Part shown: piece by piece, positions 7,316-14,835 of the stretch
Position numbering within the stretch: position 1 is the first letter of the stretch
Layout of the letters: the number at the start of each line of letters is the position of its first letter
Source of the DNA: Bacillota bacterium
GTDB lineage: Bacteria > Bacillota > Clostridia > Christensenellales > UMGS416
Reading direction: 5' to 3'
DNA: 21,930 nt
Assembly: GCA_023410875.1 (NCBI GenBank)
Contig: JAEYPH010000091.1
Span: forward strand, 1 to 21,930
The notes under the pieces: model-generated
What the model was told of the DNA's origin: nothing
What the model saw: only the letters and a program-made list of their open reading frames with translations
The model's database searches: none
Translations under genes and position numbers: made by a program

Positions 7316-9139
7316 GTGAATCCGAAAACAAAACCACCCTATTCCATCCCCCAAAACGCAGGGTATCTGCTGCGCCTGCTGTGGAATGGGCACAAAAAAA
7401 TCCTGCTGATGATGTCTGTCGTGGCGCTGTGCGGCGCGGCGACGCCGCTGCTGGGCATGTTCCTGCCCAAGATCGTCGTGGATCTGGTGGGCGCCCACGC
7501 GACTGTGGGCAACGTGGCGGCACTGCTGGGCGGCTACACGCTGGCGCTGGCGACGGTATACTTTGGCCGCAGTTTCTGCGAACAGACGGGATACTACCAC
7601 ATCAACGCGCTGCGCTTCGAGTTGTGGTGGAAGCTCTTTGAAAAGGCGCTGGACTGTGACTACCGCACCATTGAAAGCGCCTCCGGCCAGGATGCCTACC
7701 AAAAATCAGCCAACGTGCTGGACAGGGGCGATGGCTCCGGCACGACGCGGATGCTGCGGGCAGCAATGCAGGTCGCCTCCTCGGGGCTGGTCTTCCTGCT
7801 GACGTCCTCCATCCTTACGGCGTTCAGCCCATGGGTCATCGTATTCCTGCTGGCCATGGCGGCGGTGCAGCTGCTGGTGGGCAGCGCGGCGGCGCGCTAC
7901 GAGCACAGCCGCCAGGACGAGAGCGCCACCCTTTTCCACAAGCATTGGTACTTGAACAACCACGCCAAGGACCCTGTCGGCGGAAAAGACATCCGCCTGT
8001 ATGGCGTTGCCGCCTGGTTTACCGACGCCTGGGGCGCCATCAACAGCCAGCGGATGCGGCTGACAGCAGCCGTCAGCCGCCGCTACATGGGTACCGGGGT
8101 CACTTCCGGCGCGCTCAACCTGCTGCGGGATGGCCTGAGCTACCTCTACATCATACTGGCTGTAACGTCGGGACAAATCACGCTGGGCAACGCAGTGCTG
8201 TTCTTTGGCGCCGTGACCGGCTTTTCCGGGTTCATCGGCTCCATCGTTTCCGGTATCAACGAGATCATCGGCGCCAATCTGCAGCTGTGCGACCTGCGGG
8301 CGTTCTTCGACCTGACCGACAAGCCCGAACCGGAAGGCCCTGCCGAACTGCCCGACGGTGGTCCGCTCGGCATAGAATTCCGTGACGTTTGTTTCCGTTA
8401 CGAGGGCGAAGGGCGCAACGTGATCGACCACCTGAACCTGCGCATCCGGCCCGGCCAGCGGCTGGCGCTGGTGGGCGTGAACGGTGCCGGAAAGACGACG
8501 CTGGTCAAGCTGCTGTGCGGCTTCTATGAGCCCGATAGCGGGCAGATTTTACTCGACGGTACCGATATCCGGCGATTCCGCAGCAACGACCTGTTCCGGC
8601 TCTTTTCCGCCGTGTTCCAGGATGTGATGATATTGCCCTTCACCGTGGCAGAAAACGTGGCGCTGCACCCGCAGGCACGCATCGACAGGCAGCGCGTGGA
8701 GAGCTGCCTGCGGCAGGCCGGCCTGTGGGAGGCTATCGCTGCCGCCGGCGGGCTCGACAAACCGATGCTTAAGCTGGAGAGCGAAGACGGCATCGTGCTG
8801 TCCGGCGGCCAGCAGCAGAAGCTGCTGCTGGCCCGTGCGCTGTACAAGAACGCGCCGATCCTGGTGCTGGACGAACCCACGGCGGCGCTGGACCCCATCG
8901 CCGAGAGCGAGGTCTACGACCATTATCAGCAGATGACCGCCGGGCGCACGGCGCTCTTCATCTCCCATCGACTGGCCAGCACGCGCTTCTGTGATGAGAT
9001 TGCCTTCCTGAAGGATGGTGCAATCGCAGAGCTGGGCAGCCATACCGATCTGCTTGCGGCGGAGGGCGACTATGCCCACATGTTCGATGTGCAGAGCCAC
9101 TACTACCGCGACGACGAGCAAGCAAAGGAGGCGGTCTGA
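7316..9139 (+). CDS. ABC exporter half-transporter, subunit 1
   Basis: A fused membrane and ATPase half-transporter of 607 aa. About six membrane helices lie in residues 25-310 (for example ILLMMSVVALCGAATPLLG, LVFLLTSSILTAF, LYIILAVTSGQITLG). The ATPase domain has Walker A GVNGAGKTT (about 387), signature LSGGQQQK (about 495), Walker B ILVLDEPTAALD (about 515) with the catalytic glutamate, and H-loop SHRL. There is no N-terminal peptidase C39 domain. GTG 7316 is preferred for GAGGTGA 5 nt upstream; GTG 7307 is an alternative giving three more residues. The next gene starts right after its stop, so the two probably pair as a heterodimer. The substrate is unknown: peptide, antimicrobial or lipid are possible. 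Confidence 0.9.
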   Translation: MNPKTKPPYSIPQNAGYLLRLLWNGHKKILLMMSVVALCGAATPLLGMFLPKIVVDLVGAHATVGNVAALLGGYTLALATVYFGRSFCEQTGYYHINALRFELWWKLFEKALDCDYRTIESASGQDAYQKSANVLDRGDGSGTTRMLRAAMQVASSGLVFLLTSSILTAFSPWVIVFLLAMAAVQLLVGSAAARYEHSRQDESATLFHKHWYLNNHAKDPVGGKDIRLYGVAAWFTDAWGAINSQRMRLTAAVSRRYMGTGVTSGALNLLRDGLSYLYIILAVTSGQITLGNAVLFFGAVTGFSGFIGSIVSGINEIIGANLQLCDLRAFFDLTDKPEPEGPAELPDGGPLGIEFRDVCFRYEGEGRNVIDHLNLRIRPGQRLALVGVNGAGKTTLVKLLCGFYEPDSGQILLDGTDIRRFRSNDLFRLFSAVFQDVMILPFTVAENVALHPQARIDRQRVESCLRQAGLWEAIAAAGGLDKPMLKLESEDGIVLSGGQQQKLLLARALYKNAPILVLDEPTAALDPIAESEVYDHYQQMTAGRTALFISHRLASTRFCDEIAFLKDGAIAELGSHTDLLAAEGDYAHMFDVQSHYYRDDEQAKEAV

Positions 9140-10957
9140 ATGTTCCGTGACAAACTGCGGCTGATGCTGCGCACGCTGAAGATCATCCACTCGCTGGATC
9201 GCGCCACGCTGCCATTGCTGGCTGCGCAAGCCGTTGTAGGCGCTTTTCTGCCGCTGGTACCGCTGGTCGTAAGCGCCCGCGTTGTCACCGGTCTGGAAAA
9301 CGGTTTGCCCGCCCGAGAACTGATCGTGCTGGCTTTGGCAGGCAGCGCGCTGGCCTTCACGCTGGTCTGTGTGCAGCAGGTGCTTGATAAGGCTATTCGC
9401 GTGCACAACGAGAGCACGTATTTCAAATTCGACGCTGCCGGCGGCCAAAAGGCGCTCTCCATGGACTTCCAGGAGTTGGACAGCGAGAGCACCCGGCGCA
9501 TCCGCGACCGCATACAGGCCGATCTGAATTGGGGAGGCGGCATGTTTGCCGTGTTCCATGGCTTCCAAAGCATCGTGCGCTCCGCGGCGCTGTGCGGCGC
9601 TGCGATGGCGCTGGCGGCCCCGATGCTGGCTGTCCTCCATGAGGCGGCGGGCGCCGCGGCGTTCTTGGCCGCTGTGGCGGCGTTTACCATCGCCAGCATC
9701 CTCTACGTCAACGGTCAGCAGAAGCGCAGCTGGAAGGCGCTGAACGAGAGCTCCGCCCGCAACCGCGTGTTCTGGCATCTGATCACCAGCGGCATTCGCG
9801 CGGCGCAGGGCAAAGATATCCGCGTCTACGGCGCTCAGCCGCTGCTGCGGGAGCGGGGCGGCGAAGGGATGGCCCGCTCCGTTCGCAGCGTCTCTGGCCG
9901 CGCAGTGGCGGGTTTTGGCCGGGGCGGCGGCGCCAGCGCGGCAGTCAGCGGCGCCATACAGGGCGGCGCTTACCTTTTCGTGGCGCTGCAGGCGCTGTCC
10001 GGCGCGCTGGATATCGGTTCAGTGTTCCTCTATGCCGGCGCCATCCACCAGTTCTCCGAGGGGCTGTCACAGCTGTTGCGCATGTGCGGCGAGTTCGCCC
10101 TCTCCTGCGAGCGCATGCGCAGCAGCTATGAATTCCTGGACATCGCCGACACGCTGTACAAGGGCACGATACCCGTGGAGCGCCGTCGGGATAACGATTA
10201 TGTCATTGAGTTCCACGACGTGTCCTTCCGCTACCCCGGCAGCGAGACCTGGGCGCTGCGCAACCTGAACATGAAGCTGCGTGTGGGCGAGCGCATGGCC
10301 TTGGTGGGCCGCAACGGATCGGGTAAGACCACGGTGATCAAGCTACTGTGCCGTTTGTATGACCCCACCGAGGGCGCCATCACGCTCAACGGCGTGGACA
10401 TCCGCAAGTACGACTACCACGCCTACCTGCGCCTGTTCTCAGTCGTGTTCCAGGATTTCCAGTTGTATGCCTTTCCCCTGGGGCAGAACGTGGCCGCTTC
10501 AACGAAGGTGGACGAGGCGCGGGCGCGGGACGCGCTGGACAAAGCCGGCTTCGCCGAGAGGCTGCACACGATGGGTCTGGGCTGCTCCCTCTATAAGGAT
10601 TTCGACGACACCGGCGTGGAGATATCCGGCGGCGAGGCACAGAAGATCGCCCTGGCCCGGGCGCTGTACAAGGGCGCGCCCTTCGTGATCCTCGATGAAC
10701 CCACCGCTGCGCTGGACCCCATCGCCGAGTTTGAGATCTATTCTCGCTTTGACGGCATTGTGGGCCAGCGCACGGCGGTGTACATCTCCCACCGGCTGTC
10801 CTCCTGCCGCTTCTGCCAGGACATCGCCGTGTTCCACGAGGGGCGGCTGGTGCAGCGCGGCAGCCACGACGATCTGCTGGCCGATTCTGCGGGCCAATAC
10901 CGCGAGCTTTGGATGGCTCAGGCGCAATACTATCAGGACCAAAAGCAGAGCGCGTAG
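9140..10957 (+). CDS. ABC exporter half-transporter, subunit 2
   Basis: 605 aa with the same layout as its upstream neighbour: membrane domain in about residues 15-310 and ATPase domain with Walker A GRNGSGKTT (about 389), signature ISGGEAQK (about 495), Walker B FVILDEPTAALD (about 515) and H-loop SHRLSS. Both subunits keep the catalytic glutamate and full signature, so neither ATP site looks degenerate, unlike many heterodimeric exporters. ATG follows the upstream TGA directly, with AAGGAGG 8 nt before it. The two proteins are clearly homologous but diverged in the membrane part, consistent with an old duplication. It is the last gene of the response regulator-kinase-transporter unit. Confidence 0.9.
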   Translation: MFRDKLRLMLRTLKIIHSLDRATLPLLAAQAVVGAFLPLVPLVVSARVVTGLENGLPARELIVLALAGSALAFTLVCVQQVLDKAIRVHNESTYFKFDAAGGQKALSMDFQELDSESTRRIRDRIQADLNWGGGMFAVFHGFQSIVRSAALCGAAMALAAPMLAVLHEAAGAAAFLAAVAAFTIASILYVNGQQKRSWKALNESSARNRVFWHLITSGIRAAQGKDIRVYGAQPLLRERGGEGMARSVRSVSGRAVAGFGRGGGASAAVSGAIQGGAYLFVALQALSGALDIGSVFLYAGAIHQFSEGLSQLLRMCGEFALSCERMRSSYEFLDIADTLYKGTIPVERRRDNDYVIEFHDVSFRYPGSETWALRNLNMKLRVGERMALVGRNGSGKTTVIKLLCRLYDPTEGAITLNGVDIRKYDYHAYLRLFSVVFQDFQLYAFPLGQNVAASTKVDEARARDALDKAGFAERLHTMGLGCSLYKDFDDTGVEISGGEAQKIALARALYKGAPFVILDEPTAALDPIAEFEIYSRFDGIVGQRTAVYISHRLSSCRFCQDIAVFHEGRLVQRGSHDDLLADSAGQYRELWMAQAQYYQDQKQSA

Positions 10958-10970
10958 CCGTACCGCCAAT

Positions 10971-11020
10971 CCGGGTTGCAGGGACTAGTTATAGTAATCC
11001 CTCTTCATCAGTCAGCCCGG
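10971..11020 (+). repeat. Nested hairpin after the exporter genes
   Basis: An 8-bp stem CCGGGTTG/CAGCCCGG with one G-U pair (10971-10978 and 11013-11020) encloses a 5-bp stem AGGGA/TCCCT. No T run follows, so it is not a normal terminator. It may stabilise the 3' end of the exporter mRNA or belong to the intergenic repeat that follows. Confidence 0.4.
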
Positions 11021-11045
11021 GTAAGTAAAACGGCTAATTCAGGGG

Positions 11046-11071
11046 GATTCTTCGCTGCGCTCAGAATGACA
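11046..11071. repeat. GATTCTTCGCTGCGCTCAGA-type short intergenic repeat
   Basis: A short element beginning ATTCT and ending AGAAT (11047-11051 and 11063-11067, inverted) with GCTGCGC in the middle. I recall closely similar strings dispersed between genes in many bacterial genomes, but cannot verify copy number here; only one copy is in this window. Confidence 0.4.
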
Positions 11072-11080
11072 GTACGGGGT

Positions 11081-11167
11081 GTGCCTCCCCGCGCCGACGA
11101 CGGTTCACTCAGTCAGGCAATGCGCTTGCGCATTGCCGGTCGCCCGCAGGCGAGACGGCGGAGGCAC
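11081..11167. repeat. Structured repeat, copy A, module 1 (three-way junction)
   Basis: An 8-bp outer stem GTGCCTCC/GGAGGCAC (11081-11088 and 11160-11167) encloses two hairpins: a 22-nt near-palindrome with arms GGCAATGCGC/GCGCATTGCC (11116-11137), and TCGCC/GGCGA with loop CGCA (11140-11153). The second copy at 13963-14018 keeps this plan with compensating base changes. No coding potential is evident. Confidence 0.65.
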
Positions 11168-11208
11168 CGAACAACCAGAAAGAAACGTACACAAGAACCC
11201 ACCCCTTC

Positions 11209-11283
11209 GCTGCGCAAGCGCAGCTCTCGGCTTGCTGTCACATCGGCTTAAGCCGACGTTGTCGCAAGCCGGGGGTAACACCC
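11209..11283. repeat. Structured repeat, copy A, module 2
   Basis: In order: hairpin GCTGCGC-AA-GCGCAGC (11209-11224); an 8-bp stem CGGCTTGC/GCAAGCCG (11228-11235 and 11264-11271) around the 14-bp palindrome TCGGCTTAAGCCGA (11243-11256); and a small hairpin GGGT-AAC-ACCC (11273-11283). The same arrangement occurs at 13881-13954. Confidence 0.65.
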
Positions 11284-11336
11284 GCAGGCGATCCTCGTTC
11301 TCAGATAGCAGAAATGGGTCGTCACAGTATGCTCAG

Positions 11337-11360
11337 CCCTGCCGACGGTTATCGGCAGGG
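11337..11360. repeat. Hairpin CCCTGCCGA/TCGGCAGGG
   Basis: A perfect 9-bp stem with a 6-nt loop (CGGTTA) in the gene-free stretch between the converging exporter and glycosylase transcripts. No T run follows on either strand. Confidence 0.5.
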
Positions 11361-11392
11361 CGACAATAGGCCTAAGTGCAAGTTATCTAAAT

Positions 11393-11420
11393 CGCTGCTG
11401 ATGCCACAGCATCAGCAGCG
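11393..11420. repeat. 12-bp perfect hairpin with CACA loop
   Basis: Arms CGCTGCTGATGC and GCATCAGCAGCG around loop CACA. A-rich sequence follows on plus and only ATTTAG on minus, so it is at best a weak terminator. Together with the hairpin at 11435-11455 it forms a tandem stop structure at the end of the minus-strand guaB/glycosylase transcript. Confidence 0.5.
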
Positions 11421-11425
11421 AAATA

Positions 11426-11455
11426 ATAAAAGAAGGCCGCGTCTTCGACGCGGCC
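11426..11455 (-). terminator. Rho-independent terminator of the guaB/glycosylase transcript
   Basis: On the minus strand a 9-bp stem GGCCGCGTC/GACGCGGCC (11435-11443 and 11447-11455) with a 3-nt loop is followed by TTCTTTTATTATTT. It lies about 170 nt after the glycosylase stop codon. Confidence 0.75.
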
Positions 11456-11624
11456 CTATCTCAAAAGGGCACTCCGCGGAGCTCAACTGCGCTGGAAATC
11501 AGGCCATAAGCCAAATCACCGAGAATAAACGCTGGTTATCGAGCCCGCCTTGTTCCCTTCTGTGCTAGTGTGCCTACACCGGCTTTGAATGATACGCGGC
11601 GGGACAACCGGATATGCCAGCAAT

Positions 11625-12119
11625 TTATAAGAATTTCAGCAGTTCTTTCCAACCTTCCAGCTTTTTTGCGAAGGGTATTGCATGGGCCGGGCTGGTGGAC
11701 GGCAACACCAGGATGTTTGGCACGGTGTCCAGCGCCGGCAGCACCAACCGCCGGAACAGACGCTCCGCGCCCTTGCCGTTGGGCGCCACGGCGACGATGC
11801 CGGGATGCGCGCGCAGCAGGCCGGGGATGTCGTTGGCCAGCGGCTCGCGGATGTCGGCGTCGGCGCTGGTGCGCCGCTCGCAGGAGTGCAGCACATCCCA
11901 CGCGGCCACGCCGTGGCGCAGCAGCATGGCCACTCGCTCATCATATTCCAGCGTCTCCGGTTCACCGAACAGCCTGAGCAGGATGCGCCAGAAATCGTTG
12001 CGGCCATAGGCGTAGTAACGCTGCTGCCGCAACGATTCGGCCCCGGGCATGGTGCCCAGCACCAGCACGCGGCTGCACTCGTTTGCGATGGGCGGGAAGG
12101 ATTGCACGCGCTCTGCCAT
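11625..12119 (-). CDS. Hypoxanthine/uracil-DNA glycosylase of the UDG superfamily (DNA-deoxyinosine glycosylase type)
   Basis: 164 aa. The N-terminal motif VLVLGTMPGAESL (about residues 18-30) and YYAYGRNDFW (about 35-44, with the likely catalytic Asn) fit the family 6 DNA-deoxyinosine glycosylases. The second motif STSPAH near residue 141 is the DNA-intercalation loop of UDG-like enzymes. The expected role is removal of deaminated bases such as hypoxanthine from DNA to start base excision repair. ATG 12119 starts 2 nt after the guaB stop with no clear ribosome binding site, implying coupled translation; a TTG at 12125 overlapping that stop is an alternative. A Mug/TDG-type specificity for G:U or G:T mismatches cannot be excluded from sequence. 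Confidence 0.85.
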   Translation of the reverse strand: MAERVQSFPPIANECSRVLVLGTMPGAESLRQQRYYAYGRNDFWRILLRLFGEPETLEYDERVAMLLRHGVAAWDVLHSCERRTSADADIREPLANDIPGLLRAHPGIVAVAPNGKGAERLFRRLVLPALDTVPNILVLPSTSPAHAIPFAKKLEGWKELLKFL

Positions 12120-12121
12120 CG

Positions 12122-13579
12122 TCAAATCTGCGTGCTGTAGTTGGGCGCTTCTTTGGTGATGTAGATATCATGGGGATGGCTCTCGCGCAGGCCGGCGCTG
12201 GTCACGCGCAGGAAGACCGCGTTGGTCTGCAGCGAGGCGATGTCCGGCGAGCCGCAATAGCCCATGCCGCTGCGCAAGCCGCCAGCCAGCTGGTAAATGC
12301 TGTCGCTGACGGTGCCCTTGTAGGGCACGCGGCCCTCCACGCCCTCGGGCACCAGCTTGGTGGCTCCTTCCTGGAAGTAGCGGTCCTTGCTGCCCTTAGC
12401 CATGGCGGCCATGGAGCCCATGCCACGATACACCTTGAAGCTGCGGCCCTGATAGATTTCCGATTCACCGGGGCTTTCCTCGGTGCCGGCCAGCAGGCTG
12501 CCCAGCATCACGGCGGCGGCGCCGGCGGCGATGGCTTTGGTGATGTCGCCGGAATACTTGATGCCGCCGTCGGCGATGATGACGCGGTTGTGCTTTTGCG
12601 CTTCCTCGGCGCAATCCATCACGGCGGTGATCTGGGGCACGCCGATGCCGGCCACCACGCGGGTCGTGCAGATGCTGCCCGGGCCGATACCCACCTTGAC
12701 GATGTCGGCGCCGGCGGATATCAGATCCGCCGTGGCCTGGGCGGTGGCCACATTGCCTGCGATAACCGCGAGCCCTGGGAACGTGCTCTTGATGCGCTCC
12801 ACGGCGCGCAATACGCCGGCGGAATGCCCATGGGCGGTGTCCACCGCCACGACGTCCACCTTGGCGGCCAGCAGCGCGGCCACGCGCTCCAGCACGTCGC
12901 CGGTGACGCCCACCGCCGCGCCCACCAGCAGGCGGCCGTTGTCATCCTTGGCGGAATTGGGATATTGTATGGCCTTTTCGATGTCCTTAATCGTGATGAG
13001 ACCCTTGAGATAGCCGTGCTCATCGACAATGGGCAGCTTTTCGATGCGGTTGGCGGCAAGGATGGCCTTGGCCTGCTCCATCGAAGTGCCCACCGGCGCG
13101 GTGATCAGGTTTTTAGTTGTCATGACTTCGCTGATGAGCTTGGTATAATCGGTCTCAAAACGCAGATCGCGATTGGTCAATATGCCGACAAGCAGTCCGT
13201 CGCGGGTGATGGGAACGCCGGAGATCTTGTAACGGGCCATTAAAGCGTTGGCATCGGAAACCTTGTGATCGGGTGAGAGGAAAAAGGGATCGGTGATGAC
13301 GCCGTGTTCGGAGCGTTTTACCTTGTCCACATGGGCCGCCTGCTCCTCGATGGACATGTTCTTGTGGATGAGTCCCAGGCCGCCTTCTCTGGCCATGGCG
13401 ATGGCCATTCGGCTTTCGGTCACGGTGTCCATCGCGGCGCTGACAATCGGCAAGTTCAAATGCAGTCCCTGGGCCAGCTTGCTGCGCAGATCCACCTGAT
13501 TGGGCAGCACCTCGGATTTCTGTGGCACGAGCAGTACGTCGTCGAAGGTCAAACCTTCCTTGAGCACTTTGGCAGCCAT
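12122..13579 (-). CDS. guaB: IMP dehydrogenase
   Basis: NAD-dependent oxidation of IMP to XMP, the committed step of GMP synthesis. At 485 aa it has full family length. The N-terminal LTFDDVLLVP motif opens the barrel. Two CBS domains lie in about residues 95-205 (for example LVGILTNRDLR and LKGLITIKDIEKA). The catalytic loop is GIGPGSICTTR with the active cysteine near residue 305. IADGGIKYSGDI, the flap RYFQEG, and the C-terminal part VPYKG complete the family set. ATG 13579 is chosen over GTG 13585 because GGAAGGGG lies at good distance before the ATG. It is cotranscribed with the glycosylase gene. Confidence 0.97.
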   Translation of the reverse strand: MAAKVLKEGLTFDDVLLVPQKSEVLPNQVDLRSKLAQGLHLNLPIVSAAMDTVTESRMAIAMAREGGLGLIHKNMSIEEQAAHVDKVKRSEHGVITDPFFLSPDHKVSDANALMARYKISGVPITRDGLLVGILTNRDLRFETDYTKLISEVMTTKNLITAPVGTSMEQAKAILAANRIEKLPIVDEHGYLKGLITIKDIEKAIQYPNSAKDDNGRLLVGAAVGVTGDVLERVAALLAAKVDVVAVDTAHGHSAGVLRAVERIKSTFPGLAVIAGNVATAQATADLISAGADIVKVGIGPGSICTTRVVAGIGVPQITAVMDCAEEAQKHNRVIIADGGIKYSGDITKAIAAGAAAVMLGSLLAGTEESPGESEIYQGRSFKVYRGMGSMAAMAKGSKDRYFQEGATKLVPEGVEGRVPYKGTVSDSIYQLAGGLRSGMGYCGSPDIASLQTNAVFLRVTSAGLRESHPHDIYITKEAPNYSTQI

Positions 13580-13635
13580 CGGCACCCCTTCCTTTCCCTC
13601 TTTGGAACTATGTAATTTGAAAATTATTAAACGTT

Positions 13636-13664
13636 ACTATAACAAGGTTGCCCGCCCCTGTCAA
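13636..13664 (-). promoter_or_regulatory. sigA-type promoter of guaB
   Basis: On the minus strand: TTGACA (13659-13664), 17-bp spacer, TATAGT (13636-13641), one mismatch from the consensus -10. The leader is about 50 nt, too short for a purine riboswitch. A 5-bp inverted repeat CTACA-AGA-TGTAG abuts the -35 on its upstream side and could be an operator. Confidence 0.85.
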
Positions 13665-13880
13665 CTACATCTTGTAGCAATCCAAAGAAAAATACCCAGA
13701 ACACCCCCAATACTCATCTTATCAGTTCCATTCAGAAGAAAAGAGCTCATTACCGACCACCGATTCATTCGGTGGGAGGAAACGTAAGGCGGCTAAGAGC
13801 CGTTCAAAAACCCGCCCTCAGGCGAAAAACAGTTCTTTGAAGGATAGATATGTGTCTAGAAGCAAAGACATCGCCCCTCC
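13665..13880. other. Non-coding region upstream of guaB
   Basis: No gene is evident. It holds an inverted repeat CCACCGA/TCGGTGG (7 bp, around 13758-13776), a CGGCT/AGCCG hairpin near 13793-13805, and a short CGCC-TGAG-GGCG stem (13813-13824) followed on the minus strand by GGTTTTTG, which may be a weak terminator for the spoIIQ side. Confidence 0.4.
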
Positions 13881-13954
13881 GCACCGCAAGCGGTGCTCGG
13901 CTTTGCTGATCGCATCGGCTAAACCGACGCTGCGCAAAGCCGGGGGTAACACCC
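13881..13954. repeat. Structured repeat, copy B, module 2
   Basis: Hairpin GCACCGC-AA-GCGGTGC (13881-13896); 9-bp stem CGGCTTTGC/GCAAAGCCG (13898-13906 and 13934-13942) around TCGG/CCGA (13915-13918 and 13924-13927); then GGGT-AAC-ACCC (ending 13954). This matches 11209-11283 element by element, with paired changes in the stems. Confidence 0.65.
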
Positions 13955-13962
13955 GGCGACAT

Positions 13963-14018
13963 GCCGCAAGGCAATCCGCTTGCGGATTGCCGGTTGGTCC
14001 GCAGACCGATGCTGCGGC
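13963..14018. repeat. Structured repeat, copy B, module 1 (three-way junction)
   Basis: Outer stem GCCGCA/TGCGGC (13963-13968 and 14013-14018) encloses a 22-nt near-palindrome with arms GGCAATCCGC/GCGGATTGCC (13970-13991) and hairpin GGTC-CGCA-GACC (13996-14007). The plan equals 11081-11167 but the outer stem sequence is entirely different. Confidence 0.65.
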
Positions 14019-14054
14019 GGGCGATAAACTGCAGTTATGACAAGCCGACTGAAT

Positions 14055-14082
14055 CGCCGCCGACGTAACAGCGTCGGCGGCG
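14055..14082 (-). terminator. Strong hairpin after spoIIQ, possible terminator
   Basis: An 11-bp stem CGCCGCCGACG/CGTCGGCGGCG (14055-14065 and 14072-14082) with a 6-nt loop, 20 nt past the spoIIQ stop codon. Only ATTCAGT follows on the minus strand, so the missing T run leaves its role uncertain. Confidence 0.45.
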
Positions 14083-14102
14083 AAGGTCGTAGGTGCAGCG
14101 GT

Positions 14103-14816
14103 TTATTTCTTAAAGTAACTTTCGGGGTTGATGGGCGTATCCTTCTGCCACACTTCGAAGTGCAGATGGGGGTCTTCGGTGATCTCGCTGGCGGCGGTGT
14201 TGCCCACCTGGCCGATAACCTCACCGGCGGTCACCTTGTCGCCCTTTTTGATGCCGTCAATCTTCATCAGGCCCGCGTAAATCGCACTGATGTCATTGGC
14301 GCTGGTGATCTTGACGCAGTTGCCCAGCAGCGGGTCCTTATAGGCGCTGTCCACGGTTCCATCCAAGGCTGCCACCACGTCGTCGCCCACCTTGGCAGCA
14401 ATGTCCACGCCGAAGTGGGTGGACCACTGGTTGAGGGTTTTCATGTACACCAGCGTGTCATAGGCAAACTGCTTGCTGACATCGCCCTTGGCGGGCTTGA
14501 CCATATCCGGTACGGTCGCGGCGCGGTTGGGGTTGGTGATGGCCGAAGTCGTGGGCGAGACCGTTGGCGCGGCAGATCTGAGAACGTCTTCCATTCTTTC
14601 AGATATGTTGTTTCCGGACGCCGTGTCCGTTGTCTTGGGGGTAACCGTTGGGGATGTCTTGGGCTTGAGCGTGTTGTTGTCGGTGAGCAGCCAGGTCCCC
14701 GCGACGATGGCTGCGCACGCCAACAGCGCCACCGCAATTCCATAGCGGTTCATTGCCTTTTTCATGCTGCTGTGCCTGCCTTCCGATGGTTTTTTATCCT
14801 TCTGATTGTTTTCCAT
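14103..14816 (-). CDS. spoIIQ: Stage II sporulation protein SpoIIQ (LytM/M23 domain)
   Basis: 237 aa. A single membrane helix (about residues 25-44) anchors it; a Ser/Thr/Pro-rich linker follows to about residue 105. The M23/LytM domain (about 107-237) holds HxxxD (H134, D138 in THFGVDIA) and HxH (H217, H219 in PHLHFEV). SpoIIQ is made in the forespore and pairs with mother-cell SpoIIIAH across the engulfing membranes. Identity rests on topology and on its place after murA and spoIID, the same order as in Bacillus subtilis. The metal-binding residues are intact, as in clostridial versions and unlike B. subtilis SpoIIQ. ATG 14816 has AGGAGGTGC upstream. A general M23 endopeptidase is the alternative. 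Confidence 0.85.
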   Translation of the reverse strand: MENNQKDKKPSEGRHSSMKKAMNRYGIAVALLACAAIVAGTWLLTDNNTLKPKTSPTVTPKTTDTASGNNISERMEDVLRSAAPTVSPTTSAITNPNRAATVPDMVKPAKGDVSKQFAYDTLVYMKTLNQWSTHFGVDIAAKVGDDVVAALDGTVDSAYKDPLLGNCVKITSANDISAIYAGLMKIDGIKKGDKVTAGEVIGQVGNTAASEITEDPHLHFEVWQKDTPINPESYFKK

Positions 14817-14835
14817 TGCTGCACCTCCTGTGGTG

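Noticed and set aside
8549..9778. A 409-codon minus-strand frame across the two exporter genes
   Set aside because: It spans the junction of two well-supported genes in antisense and has no ribosome binding site or domain.
11209..11283. A tRNA-like gene in the cloverleaf-like repeat module
   Set aside because: There is no seven-base acceptor stem with a TTCGA T-loop or anticodon loop; the stems match only the second repeat copy.
13579..13640. Purine riboswitch upstream of guaB
   Set aside because: The predicted leader is about 50 nt and lacks the three-way junction core of purine riboswitches.
11046..14018. CRISPR array in the repeat-rich intergenic regions
   Set aside because: The repeats are self-complementary, occur in two distant copies and have no regular spacers; no cas genes are present.
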